Assembly: GCF_018500185.1 (NCBI RefSeq)
Contig: NZ_JAHBGI010000005.1
Coordinates: 186,001 to 250,000, forward strand
Length of the DNA stretch: 64,000 bases
Direction of reading: 5' to 3'
DNA from: Litoribacter ruber
GTDB taxonomy: Bacteria; Bacteroidota; Bacteroidia; Cytophagales; Cyclobacteriaceae
Position numbers and translations under genes: made by a program. Below, one piece after another: positions 1 through 10,416 of this stretch (the first letter of the stretch is position 1; every line of letters begins with the position of its first letter). The notes beneath the pieces are model-generated. The model was not told the origin of the DNA and ran no database searches. It saw nothing but the letters and a program-made list of their open reading frames with translations.

Positions 1-2501
1 CCTATATTCTAAAGGAAGCTACCTTTTCCGCTGGAGGCAATCCCGAAACTGATTTTTATTTCTGGAGTGTGACGGACAGCGAGGGATTTGAGGTTTATTA
101 CAGAGACGGTTTAGGAGTGGAAAGCATCACAGTTCCCTTTACGGTATTGGGGAATTATACCATTAATGTAAGGGTGGCAAGGGATGGAAACCCTGATTTC
201 TATAGGGAATCGCAGCCATTTTCGGTAATACCCGGACCTTCTTTTGCATTGCCAGGAGTGGTTACTCTTTGTGCGGGAGAAAGCTTTGCGCTAGAAGCGC
301 TTAACCCTGCTGACCCAAATTTCTCTTTATATACTATACAATGGCTTGATGCTGGCGAAAATATAATCGGTACGGGCAATACAATTGAAGTCGATGAACC
401 AGGGCGTTATTTTGCAAGCATTTCATCAGGCTTTTGCGAAGCAGTGGCAGAAGTTATAGTAAGACCTTCTCTTGAGGTTGAAGTTACGCCATCCACCGAC
501 ACTGCCTGCTTAGGTGCCACGGTCAATTACACACCGGACGTCCCCATCTCTATAGATTGGTATTATCAGAAAGAAGGACAGCCTGCCAGAACCTTCATTG
601 AATCCTCATTTGAACTAAATCTCAACACGAATGATCTTGAGGACATAGGTGAGTATATTATCTCTTTTGAGGCTGAGGATCCGAATAGACCTGGCTGCCC
701 GGTTTCAGATTCTTTCGCCCTATTGGTCGAGTCAGCTCCCGAGCTCAACATTACAAAGCTGTCAGATGCAGAAAGCTGCGAGAATCCAACCGGATCTTTT
801 CAAATAGTAGCCGATACCTTATTGGAAAATATTGAAGTAAATGGCGAGGAGTACGGTTCATTGGAGCCAGGTGAGGAACTGATCATTGAAGATCTTTTCC
901 CGATGGTTTACACCGTCAGGGCGGCTTTAAACGGCTGCCCGGTCTCCAGATCAGTCAGCATCGAAAACGACAACCCCGAGGATGGCATACTTTTTACCGT
1001 CAGCGCTACCCCCCAAACATGTTCTCCTACCGGTTTCAGCGATGGGGTGCTTACCATAGATTTTGGAGGAGAAGCACAGACAGGTACTTACAGGGTGGTA
1101 GGTCCTGTAACTAGAACAGGTTCCTTTACGGACAGAACAAATGTTGAGGTAAGAGTACCTAAAGGTGAATACAGTGTGGAAGTGGGCGGTGAAGATGATT
1201 GTATCAGCCCTACTTCGGAAACTTATTTAGTGGAAGGCCCAGACCAGGTAGACTTCTCTGTTCCGCCCACTATTGCGGCCTGTGAGTTTTATGAATTTGT
1301 ACCAAATGGAGATGAAGATTTGGAATACACCTTAACTTACCCTGACGGAACCAGTATCACTGATGAGATTTTTGACATCGAGGAATCGGGCAGATATTCC
1401 TTATTGGGAGTACCTACTGACCCGGATTCACCACTATGCCCACGTACGCGAACCTTTAATGTCACCATCAGCTCCCAAATTGAGTTCGACATCAATAGAC
1501 AGCTTTTGGATTGTTTTGGTAACCAATTGTACACTGCCACTTTGGATAGGGAATTCGAGGAGGTGAATATTCAGTGGCTGGCTTCAGATGGCAGCACTGT
1601 TCTGTCTATTGATCCAGCATTCCTGCCCCCAGGACCAGGCACCTATTATCTGGATGTACAGCCTCGTTCGAGTAGCCCTTGTCCTTCAGAGCCTTTGGAA
1701 TTTGAGGTGGTGGATCCCATTCAGGAGGTTGAAGTAAGTTTGGATGGTGATATTTTCTGTGGAACGGATGCCTTTACCACGCTTACTGCGGACTTTTCAT
1801 TTGAGGATGATTATAGCATCGATTGGTATTTTTATGAAAACGGCGACAGGGTTCCCTTGATCGAATTTTTTGACCAAATGAGTATCGATGTTGAGATGGA
1901 TGGCACATATGAGGTCATACTTCGAAATGAAATCGGCTGCAACCTTGGCTCTGCCACCTTCGAGGTGATCCAAAGCCCTGAAATTGAAGTTAGCCTTCAG
2001 GATGAGGTAGGCATCTGTATCGAGCTAAATATTCTGCCCAGAATAAACCCTGGAGAATTTGAGATGTACTTTTGGAGCCAAAACGGTTCGGTGATAAGTA
2101 CTGACCCCACCTTTGCTCCTGTAGAAGAAGGCAATTACCAGCTGGAAGTTTGGGATGAACTGGGTTGTAATGCGTTTTTTGATTTTGAAGTTAGAGACCT
2201 TTGCGAGCGCCTGTTGAAATACCCAAATGCCCTGAACCCCTTGGATCCGGAGAAGGATTTCAGAATCTTTGCCGATGAGGTAGTACAGGAAATTGAGGTG
2301 TTTATTTATACCCGACAAGGAGAACTGGTTTTTCACTGCGCCACACCAAACAATGGCCCACTTTCCCCATTATGCATTTGGGATGGAACGATGAACGGCA
2401 AAAATGCCCCAATTGGCACTTACCCTCTGGTAATCAGATTCCATAATGCGGAACTGGGTATTCACGAGGAAGTTCAACATTCATTAGTTGTTGTTAATTA
2501 A
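1..2501 (+). CDS. Secreted adhesin-like protein with T9SS type-B (CHU_C) sorting domain, 5' truncated
   Basis: The frame is open from base 3, so the gene starts before the window and about 830 C-terminal residues are visible. They form a string of beta-rich, PKD/Ig-like repeats, each with a conserved Cys and short WY/W-Y motifs, as in large gliding or adhesin proteins of Bacteroidota. The last ~85 residues begin [17 protein letters not shown] and end [19 protein letters not shown], which fits the gliding-motility-associated C-terminal (CHU_C, type B) signal that sends proteins through the type IX secretion system. By inference it is a cell-surface or secreted structural protein. The ligand is unknown. 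Confidence 0.85.
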   Translation, partial: YILKEATFSAGGNPETDFYFWSVTDSEGFEVYYRDGLGVESITVPFTVLGNYTINVRVARDGNPDFYRESQPFSVIPGPSFALPGVVTLCAGESFALEALNPADPNFSLYTIQWLDAGENIIGTGNTIEVDEPGRYFASISSGFCEAVAEVIVRPSLEVEVTPSTDTACLGATVNYTPDVPISIDWYYQKEGQPARTFIESSFELNLNTNDLEDIGEYIISFEAEDPNRPGCPVSDSFALLVESAPELNITKLSDAESCENPTGSFQIVADTLLENIEVNGEEYGSLEPGEELIIEDLFPMVYTVRAALNGCPVSRSVSIENDNPEDGILFTVSATPQTCSPTGFSDGVLTIDFGGEAQTGTYRVVGPVTRTGSFTDRTNVEVRVPKGEYSVEVGGEDDCISPTSETYLVEGPDQVDFSVPPTIAACEFYEFVPNGDEDLEYTLTYPDGTSITDEIFDIEESGRYSLLGVPTDPDSPLCPRTRTFNVTISSQIEFDINRQLLDCFGNQLYTATLDREFEEVNIQWLASDGSTVLSIDPAFLPPGPGTYYLDVQPRSSSPCPSEPLEFEVVDPIQEVEVSLDGDIFCGTDAFTTLTADFSFEDDYSIDWYFYENGDRVPLIEFFDQMSIDVEMDGTYEVILRNEIGCNLGSATFEVIQSPEIEVSLQDEVGICIELNILPRINPGEFEMYFWSQNGSVISTDPTFAPVEEGNYQLEVWDELGCNAFFDFEVRDLCERLLKYPNALNPLDPEKDFRIFADEVVQEIEVFIYTRQGELVFHCATPNNGPLSPLCIWDGTMNGKNAPIGTYPLVIRFHNAELGIHEEVQHSLVVVN

Positions 2502-2550
2502 GCAGAATGGCACTGGACTTGCTGAAATTGGTCAAAATTATATCATTACC

Positions 2551-2946
2551 ATGTTTTCCCGAGTAAGCTTAACCCTGCTTTTGTTCTCTTTTCTTCTGAT
2601 TTCATCCTGTGCGCCACGCGCTACCAGCACTGCCTCCAAGTCGAGAATGGTCACCCAAAGCGGCAAGGCGAGTTATTACGCCAACAAGTTTCAAGGCAGA
2701 AAAACGGCCAATGGGGAAATCTACAGCCACAACAAACTGACAGCTGCGCACCGAACACTCCCATTTGGCACCCAAGTAAAAGTCACCAACCTCAAAAACG
2801 GCAAAACCGTAACGGTAAGGATCAACGACCGGGGCCCATTTGTAAAAGGCCGGGTAATTGACCTTTCACGGAGTGCCGCCAGAAAAATAGATATGATCAG
2901 GGACGGCGTCGTAAATGTGGAAATCGCATATCCACGACCGCGCTAA
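2551..2946 (+). CDS. rlpA: RlpA-like septal ring lytic transglycosylase lipoprotein
   Basis: 131 residues. The frame is open further upstream, but the ATG chosen here directly precedes a lipoprotein signal peptide ending LISSC (lipobox Cys about residue 20). The rest is a single double-psi beta-barrel domain with the family motifs [36 protein letters not shown] and VRINDRGPF followed by [10 protein letters not shown]. RlpA proteins cleave or bind denuded glycan strands in the cell wall. No SPOR domain is present, so this is the short form. It lies 49 bp downstream of the secreted-protein gene and converges with pgk. Confidence 0.88.
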   Translation: MFSRVSLTLLLFSFLLISSCAPRATSTASKSRMVTQSGKASYYANKFQGRKTANGEIYSHNKLTAAHRTLPFGTQVKVTNLKNGKTVTVRINDRGPFVKGRVIDLSRSAARKIDMIRDGVVNVEIAYPRPR

Positions 2947-2972
2947 GGAATTCCCAATTCAGCTAAAAGCCT

Positions 2973-3006
2973 AAAAAAAATACCCAAGAGAAAATCCCTT
3001 GGGTAT
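2973..3006 (-). terminator. Rho-independent terminator of pgk
   Basis: A perfect 9-bp stem (ATACCCAAG / CTTGGGTAT) with a 9-nt loop lies just past the pgk stop. On the minus strand it is followed by an eight-T run. Confidence 0.85.
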
Positions 3007-3026
3007 AAAATGTCATTCAAAATGTT

Positions 3027-4226
3027 TTATTCGGACAGCGCTTTCACTCCTGGCAGCACTTTCCCTTCCATATGCTCAAGCAACGCACCTCCACCGGTGG
3101 ATACATAAGATACATCATCACCAAAGCCAAACTTGTTCACCGCAGCAGCTGAATCACCTCCTCCAATTAGAGAGAAAGCCCCATTCTTGGTGGCTTCCAC
3201 CACCGCCTCAGCAATGGCCTTGGTGCCCCCTTCAAAACTGCTCATTTCAAAAACACCCATAGGGCCATTCCAAAGAACAGTTTTGGAGTTTTTGATTACT
3301 TCAGAGAAGCTCTTTCGGCTTTCTTCCCCTATATCCAAGCCCATCCAGCCATCAGGTATATCGTTGTTGGGAGCAGTATCCTTCCTTGCCTCATTGTCAA
3401 ACTTATCTGCAATCACGCTATCACTTGGCAACAGCAGCTTGACACCGTTCTTTTTGGCTTTTTCGAGAAGTTCCAAAGCTAGCTCAAGCTTGTCTTCTTC
3501 CACTAGGGAATTGCCGATCTTGCCTCCTTGGGCTTTGGCAAAAGTATAGGACATACCGCCACCTATGATCAGGTTATCCACCTTATCCAAAAGTTTCTCA
3601 ATGATCAAGATCTTATCGGAAATTTTCGCCCCACCCATGATAGCGGTATAGGGCTTTTGTGCGCTGTCAAGTACCTTGTCGGCATTATCCAATTCAGCAT
3701 TGAGTAGGTAACCACCAACTTTCTCATCAAAGAATTTGGCAATAATGGCCGTACTCGCATGGGCTCTGTGGGCAGTGCCAAAGGCATCATTTACATAGAT
3801 ATCTCCCAGCTTGGAAAGTTTTTCGGCAAAGCCCTCATCACCGGCCGTCTCTTCCTTATAAAAACGCAGGTTTTCCAACAACAACACCTCACCATCCTTC
3901 AACTCTGATGCTTTCTTTTCTACCTCATCACCGATACAGTCGTCGACAAATTTAACCTTTGTACCTAAAGCCGATTCCAGTTTGCTGACCACATGCCGAA
4001 GGGAAAACTTATCCTCTTTTCCGCCTTTGGGACGGCCCAAATGTGACATCAAAATCACCGCACCGCCATCACCCAAAATCTTCTTGATCGTGGGAATTGC
4101 AGCCTGGATACGGGTATCATCGGTCACCTCAAAATTATCATTCAACGGCACGTTGAAATCCACACGGATCAACGCTTTCTTGCCTTTAAAATTTACCTGA
4201 TCGACTGTTTTGACTTGGTTGTTCAT
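3027..4226 (-). CDS. pgk: Phosphoglycerate kinase
   Basis: 399 residues, full length for bacterial PGK. It catalyses the ATP-forming transfer from 1,3-bisphosphoglycerate to ADP in glycolysis, in the cytosol. Visible signatures are the N-terminal [10 protein letters not shown] substrate loop (about residues 21-30), [18 protein letters not shown], the hinge and nucleotide site [17 protein letters not shown], and the C-terminal GGGDSAAAV loop with [12 protein letters not shown] start. It is a single-gene unit by position, with its own terminator and 59 bp from the next upstream gene. Confidence 0.97.
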   Translation of the reverse strand: MNNQVKTVDQVNFKGKKALIRVDFNVPLNDNFEVTDDTRIQAAIPTIKKILGDGGAVILMSHLGRPKGGKEDKFSLRHVVSKLESALGTKVKFVDDCIGDEVEKKASELKDGEVLLLENLRFYKEETAGDEGFAEKLSKLGDIYVNDAFGTAHRAHASTAIIAKFFDEKVGGYLLNAELDNADKVLDSAQKPYTAIMGGAKISDKILIIEKLLDKVDNLIIGGGMSYTFAKAQGGKIGNSLVEEDKLELALELLEKAKKNGVKLLLPSDSVIADKFDNEARKDTAPNNDIPDGWMGLDIGEESRKSFSEVIKNSKTVLWNGPMGVFEMSSFEGGTKAIAEAVVEATKNGAFSLIGGGDSAAAVNKFGFGDDVSYVSTGGGALLEHMEGKVLPGVKALSE

Positions 4227-4285
4227 GTTAGAAAATTAAGTTAGAAAATTGATAATGGTTATCTGGGTATGTCTTTCGACTATCG

Positions 4286-5248
4286 CTATTGGGCAGCAGC
4301 CCTTCTCAATCTATCATTTATGGCTCGGCCCAAACTTTCTTCTGGGAGCAGTTCGGCCAAAATCACCGAAACCTTTGCCTCATCTAAATCCCTTAGTGCG
4401 CCAAAAAGTTTTTGGGCAGCCTCCTTAAAATCACCTTTTTGGCTCAATACCACCTGTCGATCGGCCGAAAGCCCGGGAAAGCTTTTCTCAAAACTCAACA
4501 CCCCATAATCCTCACCTTTCTGCTCATACTCTTCCACCAAAGTGTCCAAATTGCCAAGTACAAAAGGCTTCCTAGGCGCATAATGGCTTTTCAGCATGCC
4601 AGGAGTTTTGGGATTACTGGATGAATGGGATAGCACCTTGACAGGCCCCACCACGGATTCCACCTCAGCCACATCCATCCCCCCCAATCGGTAAATCACA
4701 ATCTCGCCTTCCTCCATACCTATAATCGTGCTTTCCAGCCCGACCTGGCATTCACCACCGTCAAGGATATAAGCAAGTTTATCCCCCAACTGATCGTTGA
4801 CATGCTTGGCTTTAGTAGGACTGATGTATCCAAAAGGATTGGCGCTGGGAGCGGCCAATGGGAAATCCAGTTGACCCAAAAGTCCCTGTGTTAAGGGATG
4901 GTTGGGAATTCTTATCGCCACCTGATCCAGTCCGCTGGTCACCAGATCCGGGACTATGTCCTTTTTGGGCAACAAAAGCGTAAGAGGCCCTGGCCAATAT
5001 TTTTCAGCCAGTTTTTTCAGCTCCTCGGGCAGCGATTTTACATATTTGGACACCTGCTCGATTTTTCCCACATGGATAATCAGGGGATCAAAACTCGGCC
5101 GGTTTTTGGTCTCAAAAATCTTGGAAACCGCTTGGGCATCCAGGGCATTTCCTGCAAGACCGTATACTGTTTCGGTTGGAATAGCGACAAGTTCTCCCTG
5201 CTCGAGAAGACTTTTAGCCTTTTGGATATTTTGACCTATCTCAGCCAT
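4286..5248 (-). CDS. sua5: L-threonylcarbamoyladenylate synthase, Sua5 type
   Basis: 320 residues. The enzyme makes threonylcarbamoyl-AMP from threonine, bicarbonate and ATP, the first step of t6A37 tRNA modification. The N-terminal ~200 residues form the YrdC domain with IPTETVYGLAGNA and the conserved KxR-type site KNRPSFDPLIIHV. SAPSANPFGYISPT and STIIGMEEG follow. A linker (TPGMLKSHYAPRKP) leads to the C-terminal Sua5 domain, so this is the long Sua5 form and not the short TsaC. Its ATG overlaps the stop of the TPR gene (TAATG), so translation is probably coupled. Confidence 0.93.
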   Translation of the reverse strand: MAEIGQNIQKAKSLLEQGELVAIPTETVYGLAGNALDAQAVSKIFETKNRPSFDPLIIHVGKIEQVSKYVKSLPEELKKLAEKYWPGPLTLLLPKKDIVPDLVTSGLDQVAIRIPNHPLTQGLLGQLDFPLAAPSANPFGYISPTKAKHVNDQLGDKLAYILDGGECQVGLESTIIGMEEGEIVIYRLGGMDVAEVESVVGPVKVLSHSSSNPKTPGMLKSHYAPRKPFVLGNLDTLVEEYEQKGEDYGVLSFEKSFPGLSADRQVVLSQKGDFKEAAQKLFGALRDLDEAKVSVILAELLPEESLGRAINDRLRRAAAQ

Positions 5249-5961
5249 TATTCCTCACCGCAAAACTCTTCAATCCACTCTTTAGCTTCCGTGAAGCCCA
5301 ACTGCAAGGCGCTCTGTAGGTTTCTGCATCCTTCATCCTTCAAAGCCAAAGCACTCAGCTGGGTGATTCCCAATAGGTAAAATGCTGCACCGTTTCGAGT
5401 ATCAATTTTCACGGCTCTACTTAAGGATTCAATGGCCTCCAAGGGCTGGTTGTTTTCCATTTCGGCCTTCCCTTTATAGAAAAATGCCTGTCCATGTTCC
5501 GGATTGGCCTGTAGCGTCATTTCAAAATCTAGAATGGCATCTTCAAATTCTTCCATTGCCAACAAAGTCACCCCTCTATTGTAATAGATATCTATCACCC
5601 CCGGGTCGAGGCTGCTGGCATAGTTATAATCCTGCAGGGCTTTCACATACTCCTCTTTTTCCAAGTAGGCATTTCCCCTATTGTAAAAAGGCTTGTAGGA
5701 AGCTGAATCCACAGCAATGGAGGCGTTGAAAGATGCTATAGCTTCATCATATTGCTCCATATTGAAATAGGCCACCCCTTTGGCATTGTGGGCCGAGGTG
5801 TTTTCAGGGTTTTTCTCAATAGCGCGGTCGAAGTATTCCACAGCTTTGGAATGGTTACCTGATTCCAGGTTTTCCACTCCTGCATCGAAAAGCTCCTGCT
5901 CCGAGGGAGAACAACTGACAAATATGAAAACGCAGATGAATAAACTTAGATATTTGATCAC
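5248..5961 (-). CDS. TPR-repeat lipoprotein
   Basis: 237 residues, starting at GTG. The lipoprotein signal is MIKYLSLFICVFIFVSC with Cys17 as the likely lipidated residue. It is followed by five to six tetratricopeptide repeats (for example the segments around GNHSKAVEYFDRAIEKNP, MEQYDEAIASF and MEEFEDAILDFE). This is a protein-protein interaction scaffold on the periplasmic face. No specific partner is visible. It is co-transcribed with sua5 through a 1-base stop/start overlap, an arrangement that need not imply shared function. Confidence 0.85.
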   Translation of the reverse strand: MIKYLSLFICVFIFVSCSPSEQELFDAGVENLESGNHSKAVEYFDRAIEKNPENTSAHNAKGVAYFNMEQYDEAIASFNASIAVDSASYKPFYNRGNAYLEKEEYVKALQDYNYASSLDPGVIDIYYNRGVTLLAMEEFEDAILDFEMTLQANPEHGQAFFYKGKAEMENNQPLEAIESLSRAVKIDTRNGAAFYLLGITQLSALALKDEGCRNLQSALQLGFTEAKEWIEEFCGEE

Positions 5962-5980
5962 GGTAAAGGTGTTTTTTTGA

Positions 5981-6013
5981 CAAATATAGAAAAACTTACA
6001 GGTATATCCGCAA
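5981..6013 (-). promoter_or_regulatory. Candidate Bacteroidota promoter for the TPR-sua5 pair
   Basis: On the minus strand a perfect -7 element TATATTTG lies 20 bp before the GTG start. A TTG about 22 bp further upstream could serve as the -33 element. The spacing is slightly long. Confidence 0.45.
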
Positions 6014-6015
6014 TC

Positions 6016-6062
6016 TCCCGTCTTCGGCTTCGGCCTTCCGTCTTCGGTCTTCCGTCTCTAAT
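6016..6062. repeat. CTTCCGT/CTTCGGT heptad array, copy 1
   Basis: A degenerate tandem of ~7-bp units (CTTCGG, CTTCCGT) fills the intergenic space. The same motif recurs at 24577-24606 and 52713-52741. Confidence 0.7.
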
Positions 6063-6067
6063 CTTCC

Positions 6068-6517
6068 CTATTCCCCCACTTTATCCAAAGCCCTCATCTT
6101 TGCCACATATTCTTCAGGGATTTCCGTAGGTCGGATGGTCTTCATATCCACGGTTACCATGGTCACATTGCCAGAGGCGAAAACTTTTTCAGCGCCCTTG
6201 GAAGTTTTGCCTGCCAATACCTGCTCCAGCACAAAGGAACTTTTGCCGATCTTGATGGTGCGGACATAACACTGTACCTCGTCCATCAGGTGGATAGGGC
6301 TCAAAAAATCCAAGCTGACATTGGCCACTACAGCCCCTGTACTCATCATGTCCCAGTCGCAAACCTTATAAAGGTAAACCGCCCTGGCGTGCTCGAAATA
6401 GTTGAAATAAATCCCGTTATTGACGTGCATATAGCCGTCGATATCCGAAAATTTGACTTGGATGGGGATAGAAAAGGAAAAGGAAGACTTTACATCTTCC
6501 ATGGAATATTTATTCAT
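6068..6517 (-). CDS. Acyl-CoA thioesterase, 4HBT hotdog family
   Basis: 149 residues, one hotdog domain. The signature DIDGYMHVNNGIYFNYFEHAR matches the 4-hydroxybenzoyl-CoA thioesterase/YbgC-type active site: the D at residue 25 sits where the catalytic Asp lies, followed by the HVNN turn. The family hydrolyses acyl-CoA thioesters in the cytosol; substrate cannot be told from sequence. It is the last gene of a close-packed minus-strand run, 14 bp after the NUDIX gene. Confidence 0.85.
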   Translation of the reverse strand: MNKYSMEDVKSSFSFSIPIQVKFSDIDGYMHVNNGIYFNYFEHARAVYLYKVCDWDMMSTGAVVANVSLDFLSPIHLMDEVQCYVRTIKIGKSSFVLEQVLAGKTSKGAEKVFASGNVTMVTVDMKTIRPTEIPEEYVAKMRALDKVGE

Positions 6518-6531
6518 TTAATTAGGTAAAG

Positions 6532-7083
6532 TTAAATTGCAAGTTGTGATTTGCTGGTTTTTTCCAGCATCCTCAAAATGGACGGCTGGTTGCCAACTAG
6601 GTCCTCCACGGTTTCGTAAGGCACCCAAGCCAGATCCTTGCTTTCAGGACTGATGACCAAGGGCTCATCGATAGATGCCTCTATCAGAAACCTCACATCA
6701 TAATGAAAGTGCTCGGGATCTTTTTGATTGGCGGGGATGATATGCCTGTCAATATCGAAGATGGAAACATCCACAATGCGCAGTGAATTCAATCCGCTTT
6801 CTTCCCTGGCTTCTTTCATGGCCACTTCCAAAAGGTTTTCGTTTCCATCCGCATGTCCGCCCAATTGAAGCCAACGGTTAAGTTTGCGGTGGTGCGTCAT
6901 CAGGGCGTGCGTCCTTCTTCGGTTTACTATCCAAGCAGAAGCGGTGAAATGTCCCTGCACCCGCTGACGGGAAAATGCCAGATCATCGTGCGTCAAAGCG
7001 ATAAAGTCGCTTATGAACAGACTCTCCTCCTCAAAGGGGGTCCGGTAGTTTTCGAGTAATTTTCTTAATTGCAGCTTATTCAT
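6532..7083 (-). CDS. NUDIX hydrolase
   Basis: 183 residues from the chosen ATG (MNKLQLRKLL); the frame stays open 12 codons further up. The Nudix box reads G-x5-E-x7-KEAREESGL, with Lys in place of the usual Arg and the metal-binding EE intact. The family hydrolyses nucleoside diphosphates linked to other groups. The start overlaps the preceding gene by 8 bp. Confidence 0.88.
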   Translation of the reverse strand: MNKLQLRKLLENYRTPFEEESLFISDFIALTHDDLAFSRQRVQGHFTASAWIVNRRRTHALMTHHRKLNRWLQLGGHADGNENLLEVAMKEAREESGLNSLRIVDVSIFDIDRHIIPANQKDPEHFHYDVRFLIEASIDEPLVISPESKDLAWVPYETVEDLVGNQPSILRMLEKTSKSQLAI

Positions 7084-7666
7084 TGTGGTGATTAAACAAT
7101 TGCTCAACAAATTCATCAAAAGGTTTGGCGTCTTGGTAGAGGCGGTCCGAATAAACGGTTACCAATACTGTGATATAACTCGGCTTATCATTGAAAAGAA
7201 CTTTCTCCACACTTACGTTACCAAATAATTGATCAATTTTCTGGCCAAAATCCTTATCTTGAATGGGCGGTTTGAAATATTGTTTCTCAATTGTTTTTAC
7301 TTCCGTACCTATGTCCTGGATTTTTCTGTCCTGACTGACCTTTCGATATCCCAAATCTACTATTCGCTGGCCAAATGCAAAGAAAAGATTGGAAAAAGAA
7401 TGGAGTTCCAAGGGAGTTTGATAAAATAAGGCGAATCCATTGGCGTAAGGCGTGTTGTACAGCTTCACAAAAGGTTTTGCACTGATGGAAGCTTTCTGCA
7501 GGTGGTAGTTTTTATACACCATTTCCATCACCTCGGCCCCCTCACCGTACAGCCATTCCCTCACCTGCTCGGCATCGGCCTCTTTTTGGATGAAATTCTC
7601 CTTAAAAGCCACATTGCCCTGCTTGTTGCCGAATAGCTTTTCTACAATTTCATCCCAAAAACTCAT
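7076..7666 (-). CDS. Conserved hypothetical cytosolic protein
   Basis: 196 residues with no signal peptide or membrane segment, starting MSFWDEIVEKLFGNKQG. I recognise no family. The protein is mixed alpha/beta by appearance and rich in aromatic residues in the centre (KLYNTPYANGFALFYQTP). It sits 2 bp after recQ and overlaps the NUDIX gene by 8 bp, so it is translated within that operon. Confidence 0.7.
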   Translation of the reverse strand: MSFWDEIVEKLFGNKQGNVAFKENFIQKEADAEQVREWLYGEGAEVMEMVYKNYHLQKASISAKPFVKLYNTPYANGFALFYQTPLELHSFSNLFFAFGQRIVDLGYRKVSQDRKIQDIGTEVKTIEKQYFKPPIQDKDFGQKIDQLFGNVSVEKVLFNDKPSYITVLVTVYSDRLYQDAKPFDEFVEQLFNHHNE

Positions 7667-7668
7667 AA

Positions 7669-9582
7669 TCAGTTCATTTTTATCCTGCCGTCGGCGCCCC
7701 TCGCGATCAGCCCCTCATCTTCCAACTCCCGAAGTAGGGCTACGGTTTCCAAATCATTTTTTACAGCTACCTTTTCGGTCAGCTCGTCCATTGACAACGC
7801 CTGCCCACCCGACAAAGTTGCCAAAACCGCCTGTCGCAACCCCAAACTCCTGTCCATCACAGTACTCCTTTTCTTATTTTGCACACAAACATCACACACC
7901 CCGCATTCCTTCTCGGTGTCCTCCCCAAAATAATTCTGCAGCTGCACGGTCCTACAAATCCTATCCTGCTTGGTATAAGCTGTAATGGCCTGGGCCTTCT
8001 GTCTGGCGTTTTCCCGTCTCTCGGCAATCCTCTTTTGGTTGAGCGGCAATTTCCCCGCATCCATCCTGGCCGTCAGGAAAGTTACCTGTGGCTGATCCTT
8101 GCGCTTGTTGTAGGCCAGGATTCCCAAATTATCCATCTGCTCCAATTGCCTCACCACTTCCTGTTCTGGAATTTTTAGCGCCTGGGCCAATTTGTTTTCG
8201 TGGATCCTGAGGTACTCCACAAACAGCTCCCCGCCATAGGTCCTCAAAAGCACTTTTATCAAGGGATCCAATTTGCCATAGGACACCTGAAACTCATATA
8301 GTTTGCCGTGATTCACCAAAAAATGCAAAGTGGACGGCACAAAGAAGCTTTCGGTCAACTCGATCAGGTTTTCCTCCTGCAACACTTTCAAGGCATTATA
8401 GGTGGAAAGAACTTCTAAATTGTAGGTGTCGGTAAATTTTGAAATATCGAAATCAAAGCTACTCATCATGTTGCTGCCCACCGCTATCCGGTAATAATTG
8501 GCCAAACATTGATAAACCCGCTTGAGAAATTCTATAGGGGGATAGCTTTTTTCTGCCCTTTCGGCCAAAATCTGCAAATCCTTTTCATTGGCAAGCAGCA
8601 CGGCATAAGCCTTCTTTTCATCCCTGCCCGCCCGCCCGGCTTCCTGGTAATAATTTTCGAGGTTTTCCGGCAGGTCCAAATGGATCACCGTCCGCACATC
8701 CGGCTTGTCGATCCCCATCCCAAAAGCATTGGTGGCCACGATTACCCTGACCTTCCCCGTGATCCAATCCTGCTGCCTGGCCTCACGCGTGGCATTGTCC
8801 AAACCGGCATGATAAAAAGTAGCGGAAATCCCCATATATGACAAGGCCTGGCTGACCTGCTTGGTAGCCTTGCGGTTTCTCAAATATACAATCGCACTTC
8901 CAGGGATTTTCTGCAGGATTTCAAAAGCTTTCTCTTCCTTATTTTCCACCATCCTGACAGAATAGGACAAGTTGGCCCTAGCAAATGATTTCTTAAAAAC
9001 CTTGGGCTTGACCATTTTGAGCTTTTCCAAAATATCCTGCTGCACCACATCGGTAGCAGAAGCGGTAAGGGCAATCACGGGAACCTTGGGGTGGATCTCC
9101 CTGAGTTCGGCTATTTCTAGGTAAGGCGGTCGAAAATCATAACCCCATTGGGAAATACAATGCGCCTCATCCACGGCAATCATATTGACCTTCATCTGCT
9201 TTACCCGTTCGCGGAAAAGCTCGGTTTTTAGCCTTTCGGGAGATACATAGAGAAACCTGTAATTGCCGTATATACAATTATCCAGCACCGTATCGATTTC
9301 CCTTTTTCGCATCCCAGAATATACTGCCACCGCCAACACCCCCTTTTTGCGGAGGTTATCCACCTGGTCTTTCATCAACGCGATCAAGGGACTCACCACG
9401 ATGCAGATCCCTTCCTTCATCAGGGCTGGCACCTGAAAACAGATGGACTTCCCGCCCCCGGTGGGCAATAGCGCCAAGGTATCTTGCCCACCCGCTACCG
9501 AAAGGACAATATCCTCCTGCATGGGCCTGAAATCATCAAACCCATAAACTTGCTTGAGTACACTTAGCGCTTTTGTTTTCAA
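7669..9582 (-). CDS. recQ: ATP-dependent DNA helicase RecQ
   Basis: 637 residues. A 3'-5' superfamily 2 helicase for recombination and fork repair. Motif 0 FDDFRPMQEDIV, Walker A LLPTGGGKS, motif II DEAHCISQWGYDFRPPY, TASAT, and motif VI QEAGRAGRD are present. The RecQ zinc site appears as CRTVQLQNYFG followed by CGVCDVC, and a short winged-helix-like tail follows. No HRDC domain is seen. The only start in the right place is TTG, 1 bp after the crotonase stop, suggesting coupled translation. Confidence 0.95.
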   Translation of the reverse strand: MKTKALSVLKQVYGFDDFRPMQEDIVLSVAGGQDTLALLPTGGGKSICFQVPALMKEGICIVVSPLIALMKDQVDNLRKKGVLAVAVYSGMRKREIDTVLDNCIYGNYRFLYVSPERLKTELFRERVKQMKVNMIAVDEAHCISQWGYDFRPPYLEIAELREIHPKVPVIALTASATDVVQQDILEKLKMVKPKVFKKSFARANLSYSVRMVENKEEKAFEILQKIPGSAIVYLRNRKATKQVSQALSYMGISATFYHAGLDNATREARQQDWITGKVRVIVATNAFGMGIDKPDVRTVIHLDLPENLENYYQEAGRAGRDEKKAYAVLLANEKDLQILAERAEKSYPPIEFLKRVYQCLANYYRIAVGSNMMSSFDFDISKFTDTYNLEVLSTYNALKVLQEENLIELTESFFVPSTLHFLVNHGKLYEFQVSYGKLDPLIKVLLRTYGGELFVEYLRIHENKLAQALKIPEQEVVRQLEQMDNLGILAYNKRKDQPQVTFLTARMDAGKLPLNQKRIAERRENARQKAQAITAYTKQDRICRTVQLQNYFGEDTEKECGVCDVCVQNKKRSTVMDRSLGLRQAVLATLSGGQALSMDELTEKVAVKNDLETVALLRELEDEGLIARGADGRIKMN

Positions 9583-9583
9583 T

Positions 9584-10360
9584 CTACCAGGTGATTTTTT
9601 CTTTGTTCAAAAATGCGGCAATCCCCTTCTGACAGTCCTCTGTACCCCTTGCCTTGGCGTTGATTTTGGCAGCATGCTCGAGACCATCAGCAAGGTCCAT
9701 GCCCTGCACTTCGGCAATCATCTGCTTGGTAAGCCCCATGGCCAAACCGGAGTTTTGATTAATCAGCTTTTGGGCAAAATCATATACTTCAGAGGCAAGG
9801 TTTTCAGCCTCCACCACCGTGTTTATCAACCCGTAATCTTTGGCCACTTCCGCTTCAATAAGTTCAGCACCCAGCAGCAATTCCTTGCTTTTCCCTTCGC
9901 CAATTTTCCTCAAAAGGAAAACCTTCACGATCGCTGGCACAAAGCCTATCCGCACTTCAGTATAGCCAAATTTTGCCTCCGGCACACTGAAGGAAAAGTC
10001 GCAGACCGTCGCCAAACCACAGCCACCAGCCAAAGCATGGCCCTGGATTTCCGCGATCACCACCTTGGGAAGTGTGTAGATCAGGTGAAAAAGCTCTTTG
10101 AGGCTCTTGCTGTCCTGCAGGTTTTCCTCATAAGTATTGCTCTGTAGCGCCTGCAGCGAGGCCAAGTCAGCTCCCGAACAAAACACTTTGCCCGCTGCGC
10201 GGATCACGATGACTTTGGCCTTGTCTGTAGCCGCCATCTTGTTGAGTGCCTTTTTGAGATCGGCCACCATATCAGCATTCAGGGCATTTCTCTTTTCGGG
10301 TTTGTTGAGGGTGATATAACCTATCCGGTCTTTGATTTCTGTGGTTATTTGGGTTTCCAT
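9584..10360 (-). CDS. Enoyl-CoA hydratase/isomerase family protein
   Basis: 258 residues from METQITTEI; six more codons upstream are open. A crotonase-fold enzyme acting on acyl-CoA. The two oxyanion-hole segments are FCSGADLASLQ (about residue 65-75) and GHALAGGCGLATVCDF (about 105-120). TEVRIGFVPA carries the Glu expected near the active site. The substrate is unclear: enoyl-CoA or methylglutaconyl-CoA hydratase are both possible. It is followed after 1 bp by recQ. Confidence 0.9.
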   Translation of the reverse strand: METQITTEIKDRIGYITLNKPEKRNALNADMVADLKKALNKMAATDKAKVIVIRAAGKVFCSGADLASLQALQSNTYEENLQDSKSLKELFHLIYTLPKVVIAEIQGHALAGGCGLATVCDFSFSVPEAKFGYTEVRIGFVPAIVKVFLLRKIGEGKSKELLLGAELIEAEVAKDYGLINTVVEAENLASEVYDFAQKLINQNSGLAMGLTKQMIAEVQGMDLADGLEHAAKINAKARGTEDCQKGIAAFLNKEKITW

Positions 10361-10416
10361 ATCTGTTTTTTTGGTCAAAAAGTATTCTTGTCTTTCATCA
10401 AAATTAGAAAAATAAA